Of a stretch of DNA of 61,877 nucleotides, positions 8,428 through 18,667 are shown one piece after another (position 1 is the first letter of the stretch; each line of letters opens with the position of its first letter). The translations under genes were made by a program, and so were the position numbers. Below the pieces are notes generated by a model, which was not told the DNA's origin, did no database searches, and worked only from the letters and a program-made list of their open reading frames with translations. Origin of the DNA: an uncultured Clostridiaceae bacterium (GTDB lineage: Bacteria; Bacillota; Clostridia; TANB77; CAG-508); the NCBI GenBank assembly GCA_948444845.1, contig CAOJVB010000007.1, forward strand, positions 1-61,877, given 5' to 3'.

Positions 8428-9189
8428 ATGGAGGAAACATTTGCAAATTATATATTAAATGAAAACGATTGGGTTAGAAAGATGGAAATAATGTATTACT
8501 TGGAGAAAAAGGGTAATGTATTTTTCGATAAATCTGTCATACTAAAAACAGAGCTCGCTAAGCTTTTTGTAGAGATAATGAATATAGAAGAAGTTGATGA
8601 AAATATGGTGATAACAGCATGCTTATTATGCAATTCTAGAAAACCAAGTAATTTTTCAGATATAAATAAAGTAAAATCTTATGCAAAAGATGGAGCAGAG
8701 TATTTAGAAAGATTAGGATTTTCAAAGCGTTTTTGCAAAATATGTGAAGAAGTAAATAGATATAGTAAAAGTGAACCACGAGAAAAAGAAAGCGATATAT
8801 TAGAATTAGTAGATAATTTTGGGGGAATGTTATTAGATAGGTTTGATAGAATTGCATTTAAACCAGACGAAGCATTGTTATTACTAGAGTATAGAAATTT
8901 AAAAGGCAATAAAAATATATATTTAGAACAATTTACACAATTTATAGAAAAAATACAAAGAGCACATATAGGATTAAATACAAGTATAGAATATTTATCA
9001 AAACTAATGAACACATCAAGTACAACAAAAGTAGCATTAGTAAATGCATATAATTCAGAAATAGATATAAAGAAAGTATTGGAAGAACTGGAGAATTCTC
9101 CAAAAGAGGAGAAAGAGGAATATGTGGAAGATATAAAAATAAATCCAGAAGAAATAGAAACAATAGTATTAAAGAGAAATCAATTTTGA
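8428..9189 (+). CDS. Hypothetical protein, 253 residues, mostly helical
   Basis: I do not recognise this protein with confidence. An upstream ATG at 8410 is in frame, but GGAGG at 8417-8421 points to the ATG at 8428. The middle (ACLLCNSRK, then AKDGAEYLERLGFSKRFCKIC) has the look of an HD-domain fold without an obvious HD pair, so it may be a non-catalytic relative. The C-terminus is acidic and lysine-rich. It lies between tmcAL and the EndoQ gene, same strand, with gaps on each side. Confidence 0.6.
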   Translation: MEETFANYILNENDWVRKMEIMYYLEKKGNVFFDKSVILKTELAKLFVEIMNIEEVDENMVITACLLCNSRKPSNFSDINKVKSYAKDGAEYLERLGFSKRFCKICEEVNRYSKSEPREKESDILELVDNFGGMLLDRFDRIAFKPDEALLLLEYRNLKGNKNIYLEQFTQFIEKIQRAHIGLNTSIEYLSKLMNTSSTTKVALVNAYNSEIDIKKVLEELENSPKEEKEEYVEDIKINPEEIETIVLKRNQF

Positions 9190-9293
9190 TTTTAATATAT
9201 ATATATAAACACATAACACTACTCTATATAGTTTATTTACTATTATTTCTAAAATAAAAAGCAGAAAAATAAATATCAAAGGAGAAAGAATAA

Positions 9294-10481
9294 ATGAGAG
9301 AAGTATTTGCAGACTTACACATACATATAGGAAGAAGTGAAAAAGGAAAGCCAATAAAAATAACAGCAGCAAGGTCTTTAAACTTTGCAAACATAGCAAA
9401 AGAATGCTACGACAGAAAAGGAATACAAATATGTGGAATTATAGATTGTGCATCACCATATGTAATAGAAGATATAGAAAACTTTTTAAAAACAGGTGAA
9501 GCCTATGAAATAGAAGATGGAGGAATAATATATAAAGATAAAGTTTGTATATTATTAGGAAGTGAAGTAGAAACCTCAGAAATAGGAAGAAATGGACACA
9601 AAGGTGCAGCACACAATGTATGTTTCTTCCCACACTTAAAAGATATAAAAGGCTTTTCAGAAGAAATGAGTCACCATATAAAAAATATAACCTTAAGCAC
9701 ACAAAGATCAGACTTATCAGGTTATGAATTAATAGACATAGTAGAAAAATACAATGGAATACTAATACCAGCCCATGTATTTACACCACATAAAAGTTAC
9801 TATGGAAACTGTGTGGATAGTTTAAAAGAAATATTCAAAGAAAAATTCGATAAAATATATGCAATAGAATTAGGATTAAGCTCAGACACATTTTTAGCAG
9901 ACACAATATCAGAACTAGAAACAAAAACATTTGTAACAAATTCGGATGCACATTCACTGCCCAAAATAGCTAGAGAGTACAACAAGTTACAAGTAGAAGG
10001 GATATCCTTCAAAGAAGTAGTAAAAGCACTAAAAAATGAAGAAGGAAGAAAAGTAGTAGCAAACTATGGATTAGACCCAAAACTAGGAAAATACCATAGA
10101 ACATATTGCGATAACTGTGAAAATACAATAGAAACAAAAGAGCCAGTAACAACATGTCCGAAGTGTGGAAGTGACAAAGTAACCTTCGGAGTGTTTGATA
10201 GGATAGAACTAATAAAAGACAAAAAAGAAACAAAAAGCCCAAAAACAAGACCACCGTACATATATCAAGTACCACTAGGATTCATACCGGGAGTAGGTAC
10301 AAAAGTAATAGAAAAATTATTAAATAAATTTGGAACTGAAATGACAATTCTGCACAAACTATCAGAAGACGATATAGAAGCAGTAGTAGGACAAAAAATA
10401 GCAAATAAAATAGAAGAAGCAAGAACAGGACATGCAAAAATAGAAGTAGGTGGTGGCGGAGTTTACGGTAAAGTAAAATAA
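9294..10481 (+). CDS. Endonuclease Q-like DNA repair nuclease
   Basis: A PHP-fold nuclease of the EndoQ family (COG1379), which nicks DNA 5' to deaminated or abasic bases. The N-terminus has the metal-binding DLHIH at residues 7-11. A second metal motif is SDAHS, in TNSDAHSLPKIAREYN. A four-cysteine zinc ribbon follows at Cys272, Cys275, Cys288 and Cys291. A helix-hairpin-helix (FIPGVGTKVIEKLLNKFG) lies near residues 330-347. The 395 residues and domain order match EndoQ. RBS AAAGGAGAA at about 9279. It is monocistronic and followed by a 28-bp perfect inverted repeat. Confidence 0.88.
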   Translation: MREVFADLHIHIGRSEKGKPIKITAARSLNFANIAKECYDRKGIQICGIIDCASPYVIEDIENFLKTGEAYEIEDGGIIYKDKVCILLGSEVETSEIGRNGHKGAAHNVCFFPHLKDIKGFSEEMSHHIKNITLSTQRSDLSGYELIDIVEKYNGILIPAHVFTPHKSYYGNCVDSLKEIFKEKFDKIYAIELGLSSDTFLADTISELETKTFVTNSDAHSLPKIAREYNKLQVEGISFKEVVKALKNEEGRKVVANYGLDPKLGKYHRTYCDNCENTIETKEPVTTCPKCGSDKVTFGVFDRIELIKDKKETKSPKTRPPYIYQVPLGFIPGVGTKVIEKLLNKFGTEMTILHKLSEDDIEAVVGQKIANKIEEARTGHAKIEVGGGGVYGKVK

Positions 10482-10486
10482 AAGAA

Positions 10487-10561
10487 CTACCCCAAAAGGA
10501 CCAGGTTATAATGGAGTAGTTAAATAAATTACCCCATTATAACCTGGTCCTTTTGGGGTAG
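10487..10561. repeat. Perfect 28-bp inverted repeat after the EndoQ gene
   Basis: CTACCCCAAAAGGACCAGGT at 10487-10506 begins a 28-base arm ending at 10514; the exact complement is at 10534-10561. A 19-base loop separates them and GAAAAAAC follows. It may be a terminator or the remains of a small non-autonomous mobile element. Confidence 0.8.
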
Positions 10562-10667
10562 AAAAAACGTAATAAAAACGTAATATAAAAGTAACATTAA
10601 TGTAATGCGAAGATGATATACTTAATATATATAAATATTATGAATAAATAGCAAATGAGGTAATAAA

Positions 10668-11327
10668 ATGATAAATAAAATATTGAAGTTAATAATGCTT
10701 ATAATTGTTTCAATAATGATTTTTACAGTATATACATATGCTTTTTCAATAGAACCTTCCATTAATAATGTTTCTGTAAAACCTGGTGAAGAAATTATAT
10801 TTAAAGTTAAATCAGATGAGAAAATAGTTGCAACTAACTTTAAATTAAATTATGATAATGAAGCATTTGAATTAGTAAGAAGTAATACATCAGGATTAAA
10901 TGTTGCAGAGAAAAATGGAAAAATTGCTTGTATATATGCAGATATGAGTGGGGTAGGAACAGATAATTTTGAAATTATTTTAAAAGCTAAACTATCAAAT
11001 AAAAGTGTAAACTTTGGACTAGAAGATGCAAAGTTTAGAGCCGTAAATGCAAAAACGTCATATACTGGAAGTCAAATAGATGGAATAGAAACAATAATTA
11101 ATGTAAAAACAACAGAAGATATAAACACAAATACTATTGTAAATGAAACACAAAATAGCGCAAATAATGTAGTAACCAATAGCAATACTGCAGATAATAC
11201 AACAAGTCAAGATACTAAATTACCACAAGCAGGAGAAAAGAATATATTAATAAAATTAATAATTCTATTTGTTTTATTAATACTTGTAAATAAAATAAGA
11301 CTTGATAGATTAAAAGAAATAAAATAA
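10668..11327 (+). CDS. Cohesin-like surface protein with LPxTG-type anchor
   Basis: A secreted protein of 219 residues. Residues 1-25 form a signal peptide. Residues about 27-150 resemble a cohesin/carbohydrate-binding-like beta-sandwich, with VSVKPGEEIIFKVK and NFKLNYDNEAFEL typical of cohesin strands. A Thr/Asn-rich linker follows, then LPQAG and a hydrophobic helix with a basic tail, which is a sortase sorting signal. The next gene encodes a closely similar first domain, so the pair arose by duplication. The role is unknown; cohesins bind dockerins, and the neighbour carries a dockerin. Confidence 0.75.
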   Translation: MINKILKLIMLIIVSIMIFTVYTYAFSIEPSINNVSVKPGEEIIFKVKSDEKIVATNFKLNYDNEAFELVRSNTSGLNVAEKNGKIACIYADMSGVGTDNFEIILKAKLSNKSVNFGLEDAKFRAVNAKTSYTGSQIDGIETIINVKTTEDINTNTIVNETQNSANNVVTNSNTADNTTSQDTKLPQAGEKNILIKLIILFVLLILVNKIRLDRLKEIK

Positions 11328-11345
11328 ATTAGAAAAGAGGGGCAT

Positions 11346-12968
11346 ATGAAGAAAATAATAAAAATAAACATATTGTTAATTGCAATTATGATGTTAATAC
11401 CAATAACATCTAATGCATTTACTGCTAAAACCTCTGTGGATAAGGAGTATATAGAGGTTGGAGATGAAGTAGTATATAAAATAAGTTGTGATAAAAAAGT
11501 TATAGGAGCTAACTTTAGCATAGAATACGATCCAAAGTGTTTTGAACTTATAGATAGTAGAACAGCAGGTTTAAATGTAGCCACTAAAGATGAAGAAATT
11601 ATGTGTATATATGCTAATATGGAGGGAAAAGGAATAAATGATTTCGAAGTTGCATTTAAAGCAACAAAACCCAGTAAAGAGGCAACCTTTAGCATAGGAA
11701 ATGTTAAATTTAGAGCAGTCGGGCAAAAAGAATCATATACATTCAAAAGTACAAGTGGATTAGAAGATATAGATGTTAAAATAGACAAAACATTAGCAAT
11801 GAGTATAGTATACATTGTAATTATAGGAATAGGAGTAATTATTATGGGAGTAACAATTTGGGTAATATCAAATAAATTAAAAAAGAGTGGAATGTTAAAA
11901 AAGTTTTTATCTAGTATATTAGCTTTATTTATAATTAGTTCATTAGCACCAAAAATAGAAGCAGTAGGAAATGATATTGTTATAAATTTTTCAAAAATAG
12001 GAGAAGAAAAAATAGTACAAATTGTATTATCAAAAGAAGATGAGGACAAGCAGGTAACAAAACAAGAAATAATTGAAAAAAATAATACAATTATTAGCAT
12101 AAAAGATGAAAATGGAAAGGAAATACAAAATGATGAAATAATAAAAACAGGATATACATTAGAAACTAAAAATGGAATATCTAAGATTGTATTGTTAGGT
12201 GATGCAAATGGAGATGGCTATGTATGTGATACAGACGATATTATGGTCATAATAGATGACTATTTAGGAAATGAAACAGCAAACACTATACAAAAAATAG
12301 CTGCAAATTTATGTAATACAGATGACATATTAGATATAGACGATGTTATGCAAATGATAGATATGTACTTAGGAAGATTAGAAGATAATTTATTAGTGAA
12401 GCCACTTCAAACAAATACAGAAGAAACAGAGCCAGAAATTACCAATCCAGAATTAAAATATGGTGATGTTGTAGAATATAATTCTGACATAAATATTACA
12501 ACTATGAATTTAAAATGGAGAATTTGGAAAATAGATGGTGACAAAATTCAAATAATTCCACAATCTAATTTAACTTCAAATTGTGATGAAGCATTTCCTA
12601 AATATGCAATATCAGTTGAAAAAAATATGAATGGACCATATACAGGCTCAAATTGGACTAATTGTAGTAGCTATTCAGATTTTCAATATTTCCAAAAATG
12701 TTTTAATGGAGAATATGCAAAAGAAATTAGTTTCCCTTTACTAGAAGATTATAATAATTATAAAAACTCAACAGATACTACAACTTTAGAAGTATTTAAT
12801 AATTATTTTAAAGGAGATTACTGGGGAGAAGATTCTTATGGAACAGCACAATCTACAAATGGAGGTTATGAAAGAATAGGATTACGTCCAATTGTAACAT
12901 TAAAGGAAAATATAAAAATACAATCAGGTTCAGGAACAGAAACAGACCCATTTATATTAACTAAATAG
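11346..12968 (+). CDS. Surface protein with cohesin-like domain, membrane segments and dockerin
   Basis: This 540-residue protein has, in order: a signal peptide (1-24); a cohesin-like domain (about 25-145) very similar to the upstream protein; a hydrophobic segment near 152-175 and another near 188-208; an internal exported-looking region; a dockerin-type EF-hand pair (GDANGDGYVCDTDD from about residue 285, then CNTDDILDIDD near 324); and a C-terminal region starting KYGDVVEYNSDIN that I do not recognise. It starts 18 bases after the upstream gene, sharing an operon. A cohesin-like domain and a dockerin in one protein, next to a second cohesin-like protein, suggests a small cell-surface assembly. 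Confidence 0.72.
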   Translation: MKKIIKINILLIAIMMLIPITSNAFTAKTSVDKEYIEVGDEVVYKISCDKKVIGANFSIEYDPKCFELIDSRTAGLNVATKDEEIMCIYANMEGKGINDFEVAFKATKPSKEATFSIGNVKFRAVGQKESYTFKSTSGLEDIDVKIDKTLAMSIVYIVIIGIGVIIMGVTIWVISNKLKKSGMLKKFLSSILALFIISSLAPKIEAVGNDIVINFSKIGEEKIVQIVLSKEDEDKQVTKQEIIEKNNTIISIKDENGKEIQNDEIIKTGYTLETKNGISKIVLLGDANGDGYVCDTDDIMVIIDDYLGNETANTIQKIAANLCNTDDILDIDDVMQMIDMYLGRLEDNLLVKPLQTNTEETEPEITNPELKYGDVVEYNSDINITTMNLKWRIWKIDGDKIQIIPQSNLTSNCDEAFPKYAISVEKNMNGPYTGSNWTNCSSYSDFQYFQKCFNGEYAKEISFPLLEDYNNYKNSTDTTTLEVFNNYFKGDYWGEDSYGTAQSTNGGYERIGLRPIVTLKENIKIQSGSGTETDPFILTK

Positions 12969-13055
12969 AATTAATATGAAAAATAATTACACAATAAAGA
13001 CGGGCAAATGCTATAAGAAATTTAGAAATTTGAATATTTGGTATATATTAAGAAT

Positions 13056-13087
13056 AAAGAGATGGCAATAACATTGTCGTCTCTTTA
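13056..13087 (+). terminator. Terminator-like hairpin before polC
   Basis: AAAGAGATGG ... TCGTCTCTTT arms with an 11-base loop. The 12969-13194 gap otherwise holds only this and the polC promoter. Confidence 0.55.
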
Positions 13088-13125
13088 TAAATGCAAAAAT
13101 TCATCATTTTATTACTTTTATTTTA

Positions 13126-13154
13126 TTGATATTTTTATTATGATGTAATATAAT
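13126..13154 (+). promoter_or_regulatory. Promoter of polC
   Basis: TTGATA at 13126-13131, a 17-base spacer and TATAAT at 13149-13154, 40 bases before the polC start. Confidence 0.65.
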
Positions 13155-13194
13155 GAAATGCAGTTAAATAAGAATTTTTTGGGGGCATTTAAAC

Positions 13195-16100
13195 ATGAAT
13201 GAAAAGCAGGAGTATAAGCACATAAGAGAAGTTTTTAGAGATTTCAGTTCAAGTAATCAAAATATAATAAATAGCAAAGTAAAGTCTATAAATTTATTCA
13301 AAAAAACAAACACTTTAGCAATAACTTTGATAACTAATGTTTTAATAGAAGTTAAGGGGGTGTATGCTTTTGAAAAGTATTTAGAAGTTCGTTTTGGAAT
13401 AGCTAATATAAAAATTAAAATTGAGAATGAAAATGTAGAACAAAACGTAGAAGATAATGTATGTGAAACAACTGGAATAGATGAAATAGGAAGTAAAATA
13501 GAAAAGCAGTGGGAAGATATAATTGAGTATATGGCATACAAACACCCTATGTTTAAGGCAATTTTAGCTAAAAGTACTATTTCAATAGATAACAAAAATA
13601 TAAATGTACTTCTTTCTAAAAAAGGAAAGGATTTTCTAGACGTTAAAAAGTTTGATGAAATTTTAAGTAGTAGCATATTTAATATATATGGAGCAAGATA
13701 TAAAGTTAGCCTAACAGAAAATGTAAGTGAAGAGGATATAAAGAAATATCAAGAATATACTCTAAAAAGAGAAGAAGAAGCTATACGAAATTTACAAATT
13801 GAGAGCAAACAAAATGAAGGAGAATATGGCGGGGCTGACGTAAGAGGCGGGGCGCCGATGGCGGAGACGCCTACAAAAGGAGAAAATGGTATGCCTCCAC
13901 CACCAGCAGATATTCCATTTGATGATAGCTATTTTGGAGAAGCACCACCTATGCCAGTGTCAGAAGAAGACTATCTACAAGAATTAGAAGAAATGGAAGA
14001 TACGAAAAACTATATTTTAGGAAAACCTTCAAAAGCTAAAGAAAACAAAGTAAAAATAAAAGAAATATCAGCAGAAAACAAACGTATAACAATAGAAGGT
14101 AGAGTAGTTACCTGTGAATGTAGAGAAACAAAAACAGGTAAAGGAATGATAATATTTGACTTATATGATGGAACAGGAATTATAACATGTAAATCATTTA
14201 CAACTGACGCAAAAGAAGGAAATGAAGTAGCCGAAAAAATACGAAATGCAAGCGGAATTAAAACAATAGGAAAAGCAGGGTTAGACGCATTTGCAGGTGA
14301 TGTTACTGTAATGTCAAATATAATAGTAGAAATAAATGGAGAAAATTTCCCAAAACTTCCAACAGAAGACGAAGATTCTCCACTAATATTAGGAATGAAC
14401 CCAGAAATAAAAGAGCCATTAATAAAGGTACAAGATGTAGGAATAGAATCTGGAAATGTATGCATAGATGGCGAGGTTATCGCTATGGAAGATAGAGAGC
14501 TAAAAGGAGGAAAAATACTTTTAAGCCTATCAATTTATGATGGTACAAGCACAATGACTTGTAAAGCTTTCCTAACTAAAGATAACAGCAAAAAAGTAAT
14601 AGGGAAAATAAAAGGTGCAAAAGGAATAAAACTTGCAGGAAAAGCAGGAATGGATACTTTCTCAAATGAAGTTACAATTATGGCAAATACAATAGTAACT
14701 TCAACTGGAATAAAAAGAGAAGTAAGACAGGATAACTCAGAAGTAAAAAGAGTAGAACTTCACATGCATACTCAAATGAGTCAAATGGATGCAGTAACAC
14801 CAGCAACAGAACTAATAAAAAGAGCAATGAAATGGGGAATGAAATCAATAGCAATTACAGACCACGGAGTAGTGCAATCTTTCCCAGATGCCCACAAAAT
14901 GCTAGGTTTTGATAACCCAGATATGAAAGTAATATATGGTGTAGAAGCATATTTAGTACCAGATAAATCAAATATAGTAACAAGTTCAAAAAATCAAACT
15001 TTAGAAGATACAACTTATTGTGTACTAGACTTAGAAACAACAGGACTTTCATTTAGAACAGAAAAAATAACAGAAGTTGGAATAATGAAAGTAAAAAATG
15101 GAGAAGTAATAGACGAATTTAGTTGTTTTGTAAATCCGGAAAAACCAATACCACCAAAGGTTGTAGAAGTTACAAACATAACAGATGATATGGTAAAAGA
15201 TGCAGAAACTATAGATAAAGTATTCCCAAAAATATTAGAATTTGTAGGAGATAGTGTACTAGTTGCACATAATGCAGATTTCGATATAGGATTTTTAAAA
15301 CACAATGCAAAAGAGCTAGGCTATACACTAGATAATACATATATAGACACTTTGCGCTTAGCAAAACAATTATTCCCAGACTTTAAGAAATACAAACTAG
15401 GAATAATAGCAGACAAGCTAGGAATTACCGTCGAAGTAGCACACCGTGCCTTAGATGATGTTGATACTACTGTAAAAGTTCTAAATGTAATGATGAATAT
15501 GTTAAAAGAAGATGGTGTAAAAACTTTAAATGATATTGACGCTAAAAGCGCAGTAGACTTTAAAAAATTACCAAGCTACCACGCAATAATACTTGCTAAA
15601 AACTATGTAGGGCTAAAAAACTTATACAAATTAGTATCACTTTCACACTTGCATTACTTCTATAAAAAGCCACGTATATTAAAATCAATATACAAAAAAT
15701 ATTCAGAAGGCTTAATATTAGGAAGTGCCTGTGAAGCAGGAGAATTATATAGAGCAATAGTAGAAGGAAAAGATGATGACGAAATAGAAGAAATAGCAAA
15801 AGACTATGACTACCTAGAAATACAACCAACAGGAAACAACATGTATATGGTAAGAAATGGAACTTTGCCAGACGCAAGAGCAATAGAAGATATAAATAGA
15901 AAAATAGTATCCTTAGGAGAAAAACTAGGAAAACTAGTAGTAGCAACCTGTGACGTCCACTTCATAGATCCACAAGACGAAATATACAGAAGAATACTAA
16001 TGGCAGGGCAAGGCTATGATGACGCAGATGAACAAGCACCACTATACTTACGTACAACCGAAGAAATGCTAAAAGAATTCGAATACTTAGGAGAAGAAAA

Positions 16101-18068
16101 GGCATATGAAGTAGTTGTAACAAACACAAATAGAGTATCAGATATGTGTGAACGAATAAGCCCAATATCACCAGAAAAATGTCCACCACACATAGAAGGT
16201 TGCGAGCAAACAATAAAAGATATAGCATATGATAAAGCCCATGAACTATATGGAGACCCACTACCAGAAATAGTACAAGAAAGACTAGATAAAGAGCTAA
16301 ACTCAATTATAAAAAATGGCTTCTCAGTTATGTACATAATAGCTCAAAAACTAGTATGGAAATCTAACGAAGATGGCTACATAGTAGGTTCTAGAGGGTC
16401 AGTAGGTTCATCATTTGTAGCGAATATGACAGGTATAACAGAAGTAAACTCACTTCCACCACACTACAGATGCCCAAACTGTAAACACTCAGACTTCACA
16501 GACTATGGCTACCAATGTGGTTTCGACTTACCAGATAAAGAATGTCCAAAATGTGGTACACCAATGGTAAAAGACGGAATAGATATACCATTTGAAACAT
16601 TCTTAGGTTTCAATGGAGATAAAGAGCCAGATATCGATTTAAACTTCTCAGGAGAATACCAAGCAAAAGCACATAAATACACAGAAGTAATATTCGGAAA
16701 AGGAACAACATTCAAAGCAGGAACAGTAGGTACAGTAGCCGATAAAACAGCTTTCGGATATGTAAAAAAATACTATGAAGAAAGAGGAGTACCAGTAAAC
16801 AACGCAGAAGTAATAAGAATATCACAAGGTTGTACGCGGAATAAAAAGAACAACAGGTCAGCATCCAGGAGGAATAATAGTTGTACCAAAGGGAAGAGAA
16901 ATATATGAATTCACCCCAGTACAACACCCCGCAGATGACCCAAACTCAGACATAATAACAACCCACTTTGACTACCACTCAATAGACCAAAACTTACTAA
17001 AACTAGATATACTAGGGCACGACGATCCAACCGTAATACGTATGTTATTTGACCTAACAGGAATAGACCCAACAAAAGTACCACTAGATGACAAAGAAAC
17101 TATGAGTATATTTAGTTCAACAGATGCCTTAGGAGTAACACCAGAACAAATAGGAAGTAAAGTAGGAAGTTATGGAATACCAGAATTTGGAACAAAATTC
17201 GTAAGAGGAATGCTAGTAGATACAAAACCGACAACCTTTGACGAACTAATACGTATATCAGGTTTATCACATGGTACAGACGTATGGCTAGGAAATGCAC
17301 AAACATTAATAGAAGAAGGAACAACAACCCTTCAAAACTCAATATGTTGTCGTGACGATATAATGATATACCTAATAAAAAAAGGAGTACCGCCAAACCC
17401 AGCCTTCAAAATAATGGAAACAGTACGTAAAGGAAAAGCACTAAAAGACAAAGAAAAATGGGCACAAAATGTTGAATTAATGAAAGAACATGATGTACCA
17501 GACTGGTATATAAAATCATGTGAAAAAATAAAATACATGTTCCCAAAAGCCCACGCAGCAGCATATGTAACAAACGCCTTCAGAATAGCATGGTTCAAAG
17601 TACATCAGCCAAAGGCATACTACACAGCCTACTTCACAATACGTGCAGACGAATTTGACAGTGAAATAATGTGCTATGGAAAAGAAAAAGTAAAAAACAA
17701 AATGAAAGAAATAGATTTAGCAGGAAACAACGCAACAACAAAAGACAAGAACATGTATGCAATACTAGAGCTAGTACTAGAAATGTATGAAAGAGGAATA
17801 AAATTCCTACCAATAGACCTATATAAATCACACGCCACAAAATTCCAAATAGAAGAAGACCGGAATACGCCCACCACTAAACAGCGTACCAGGCTTAGGA
17901 ACAGTAGCAGCCGAAGGAATAGAAGAAGCAAAAAAAGACGGCAAATTCATGTCAATAGACGACATGAAAATCCGCTCAAAAATAGGAAACTCAGTAGTAG
18001 ATCTACTAAAGAAAATGGGCTGCCTAGAAGGCATGAGCCAAAGCAACCAAATGAGCCTTTTCGGCTAA
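13195..18068 (+). CDS. polC: DNA polymerase III PolC, read through two +1 frameshift sites
   Basis: Essential replicative polymerase of low-GC Firmicutes, with built-in 3'-5' exonuclease. The frame breaks at 16837 (ACG C GGA) and at 17861 (GAC C GGA). Skipping the extra C each time yields 1,623 residues in three joined segments (1,214 + 341 + 68) ending in QMSLFG. Domains in order: N-terminal domain; a Gly/Pro-rich linker at about 207-262; two OB domains in tandem (about 295-380 and 420-507), where the second repeats the first; PHP domain (HMHT at 523-526); DEDDh exonuclease (DLETTG at 612-617); then fingers and palm, with PDIDLNFSG near 1144. The extra OB copy and linker explain the greater length than the usual 1,440. 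RBS is weak (TTTTTTGGGGGC). Confidence 0.93.
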
Positions 18069-18275
18069 GTTCCCATTGGGGACGTTTCCAAATGGGGTAT
18101 CTGTCACTTTTGGGAATTAATATAATAAATAAAATAATTGTAGGGGTCGCCGCCATCAGCGACCCGCTTTCAAAGCAAATACTTAAATTAATTAGAAAAT
18201 GTAGGGGCACGGAGCACCGTGCCTGTTATCCCATACAAGAAAAAATATTAAGTCACATAATCTACAAAAAACTAT
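18069..18275. repeat. Intergenic stretch of short GC-rich palindromes
   Basis: No gene is seen from 18069 to 18360. Features are TTCCCATTGGGGACG at the start, a hairpin GGGTCGC...GCGACCC at 18144-18165, and GGCACGG...CCGTGCC at 18206-18223, preceded by GTAGGGGCAC. The last two resemble dispersed REP-like palindromes; a related one lies at 19843-19866 in the opposite orientation. Confidence 0.65.
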
Positions 18276-18304
18276 TGGAAATTTATGTAATCTGTGATAG
18301 AATA
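18276..18304 (+). promoter_or_regulatory. Promoter upstream of the broken small gene
   Basis: TTGGAA at 18276-18281, a 17-base spacer and TAGAAT at 18299-18304, followed by RBS AAGAGG and the ATG at 18361. Confidence 0.5.
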
Positions 18305-18360
18305 CATGCATATTGAAACTTATAAACCTATAAAATAACTATTTTTAAAGAGGAAAAACA

Positions 18361-18640
18361 ATGGGCAAAATTAAGCTCAATGAAGAACAGAAAAAAGCAA
18401 TAGAAGCTTTAAGAAGTGTTATGTATGATATTCGGTCTTACATACTACCGGACTAATAAAACAGTTGAACCTATATTGTATAAAATGGACTTAAGGAAAA
18501 GAATGCACATATAGCAGATACATTACTAATGGATTTAAATACGCTTTTGAAATCGATAAACGAATTTTTAGAACTTATTGAGGTAGAATCTATTAGTAAT
18601 GAATTAAAGAACTATGATGGAAATTTTTCTAAACAAAAAA
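18361..18640 (+). pseudogene. Small helical protein gene with multiple frame breaks before Gly codons
   Basis: From the ATG at 18361 (RBS AAAGAGG) the frame runs MGKIKLNEEQKKAIEALRS and meets CGG at 18433. Skipping the C gives GLTYY and a second CGG at 18449; skipping that gives GLIKQLNLYCIK. A third break, an extra T before GGA at 18486, leads to a helical stretch (NAHIADTLLMDLNTLLKSIN). The joined frame stays open to 18705, running through the next terminator, so its true end is unclear. I do not recognise the protein. The first two breaks have the same form as those in polC; the third does not make a CGG, so the gene may be truly decayed. Confidence 0.5.
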
Positions 18641-18641
18641 G

Positions 18642-18667
18642 TAAGAGTACTAGAAATAGTACTCTTA
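18642..18667. terminator. Bidirectional terminator
   Basis: TAAGAGTACT and its complement AGTACTCTTA around a six-base loop, with an A-run on the left, at the 3' end of the minus-strand gene that follows. Confidence 0.75.

Noticed and set aside
17042..18316. Separate gene of 424 codons after polC
   Set aside because: It is the middle part of polC in the shifted frame; its apparent end beyond 17861 is out of frame and nonsense.
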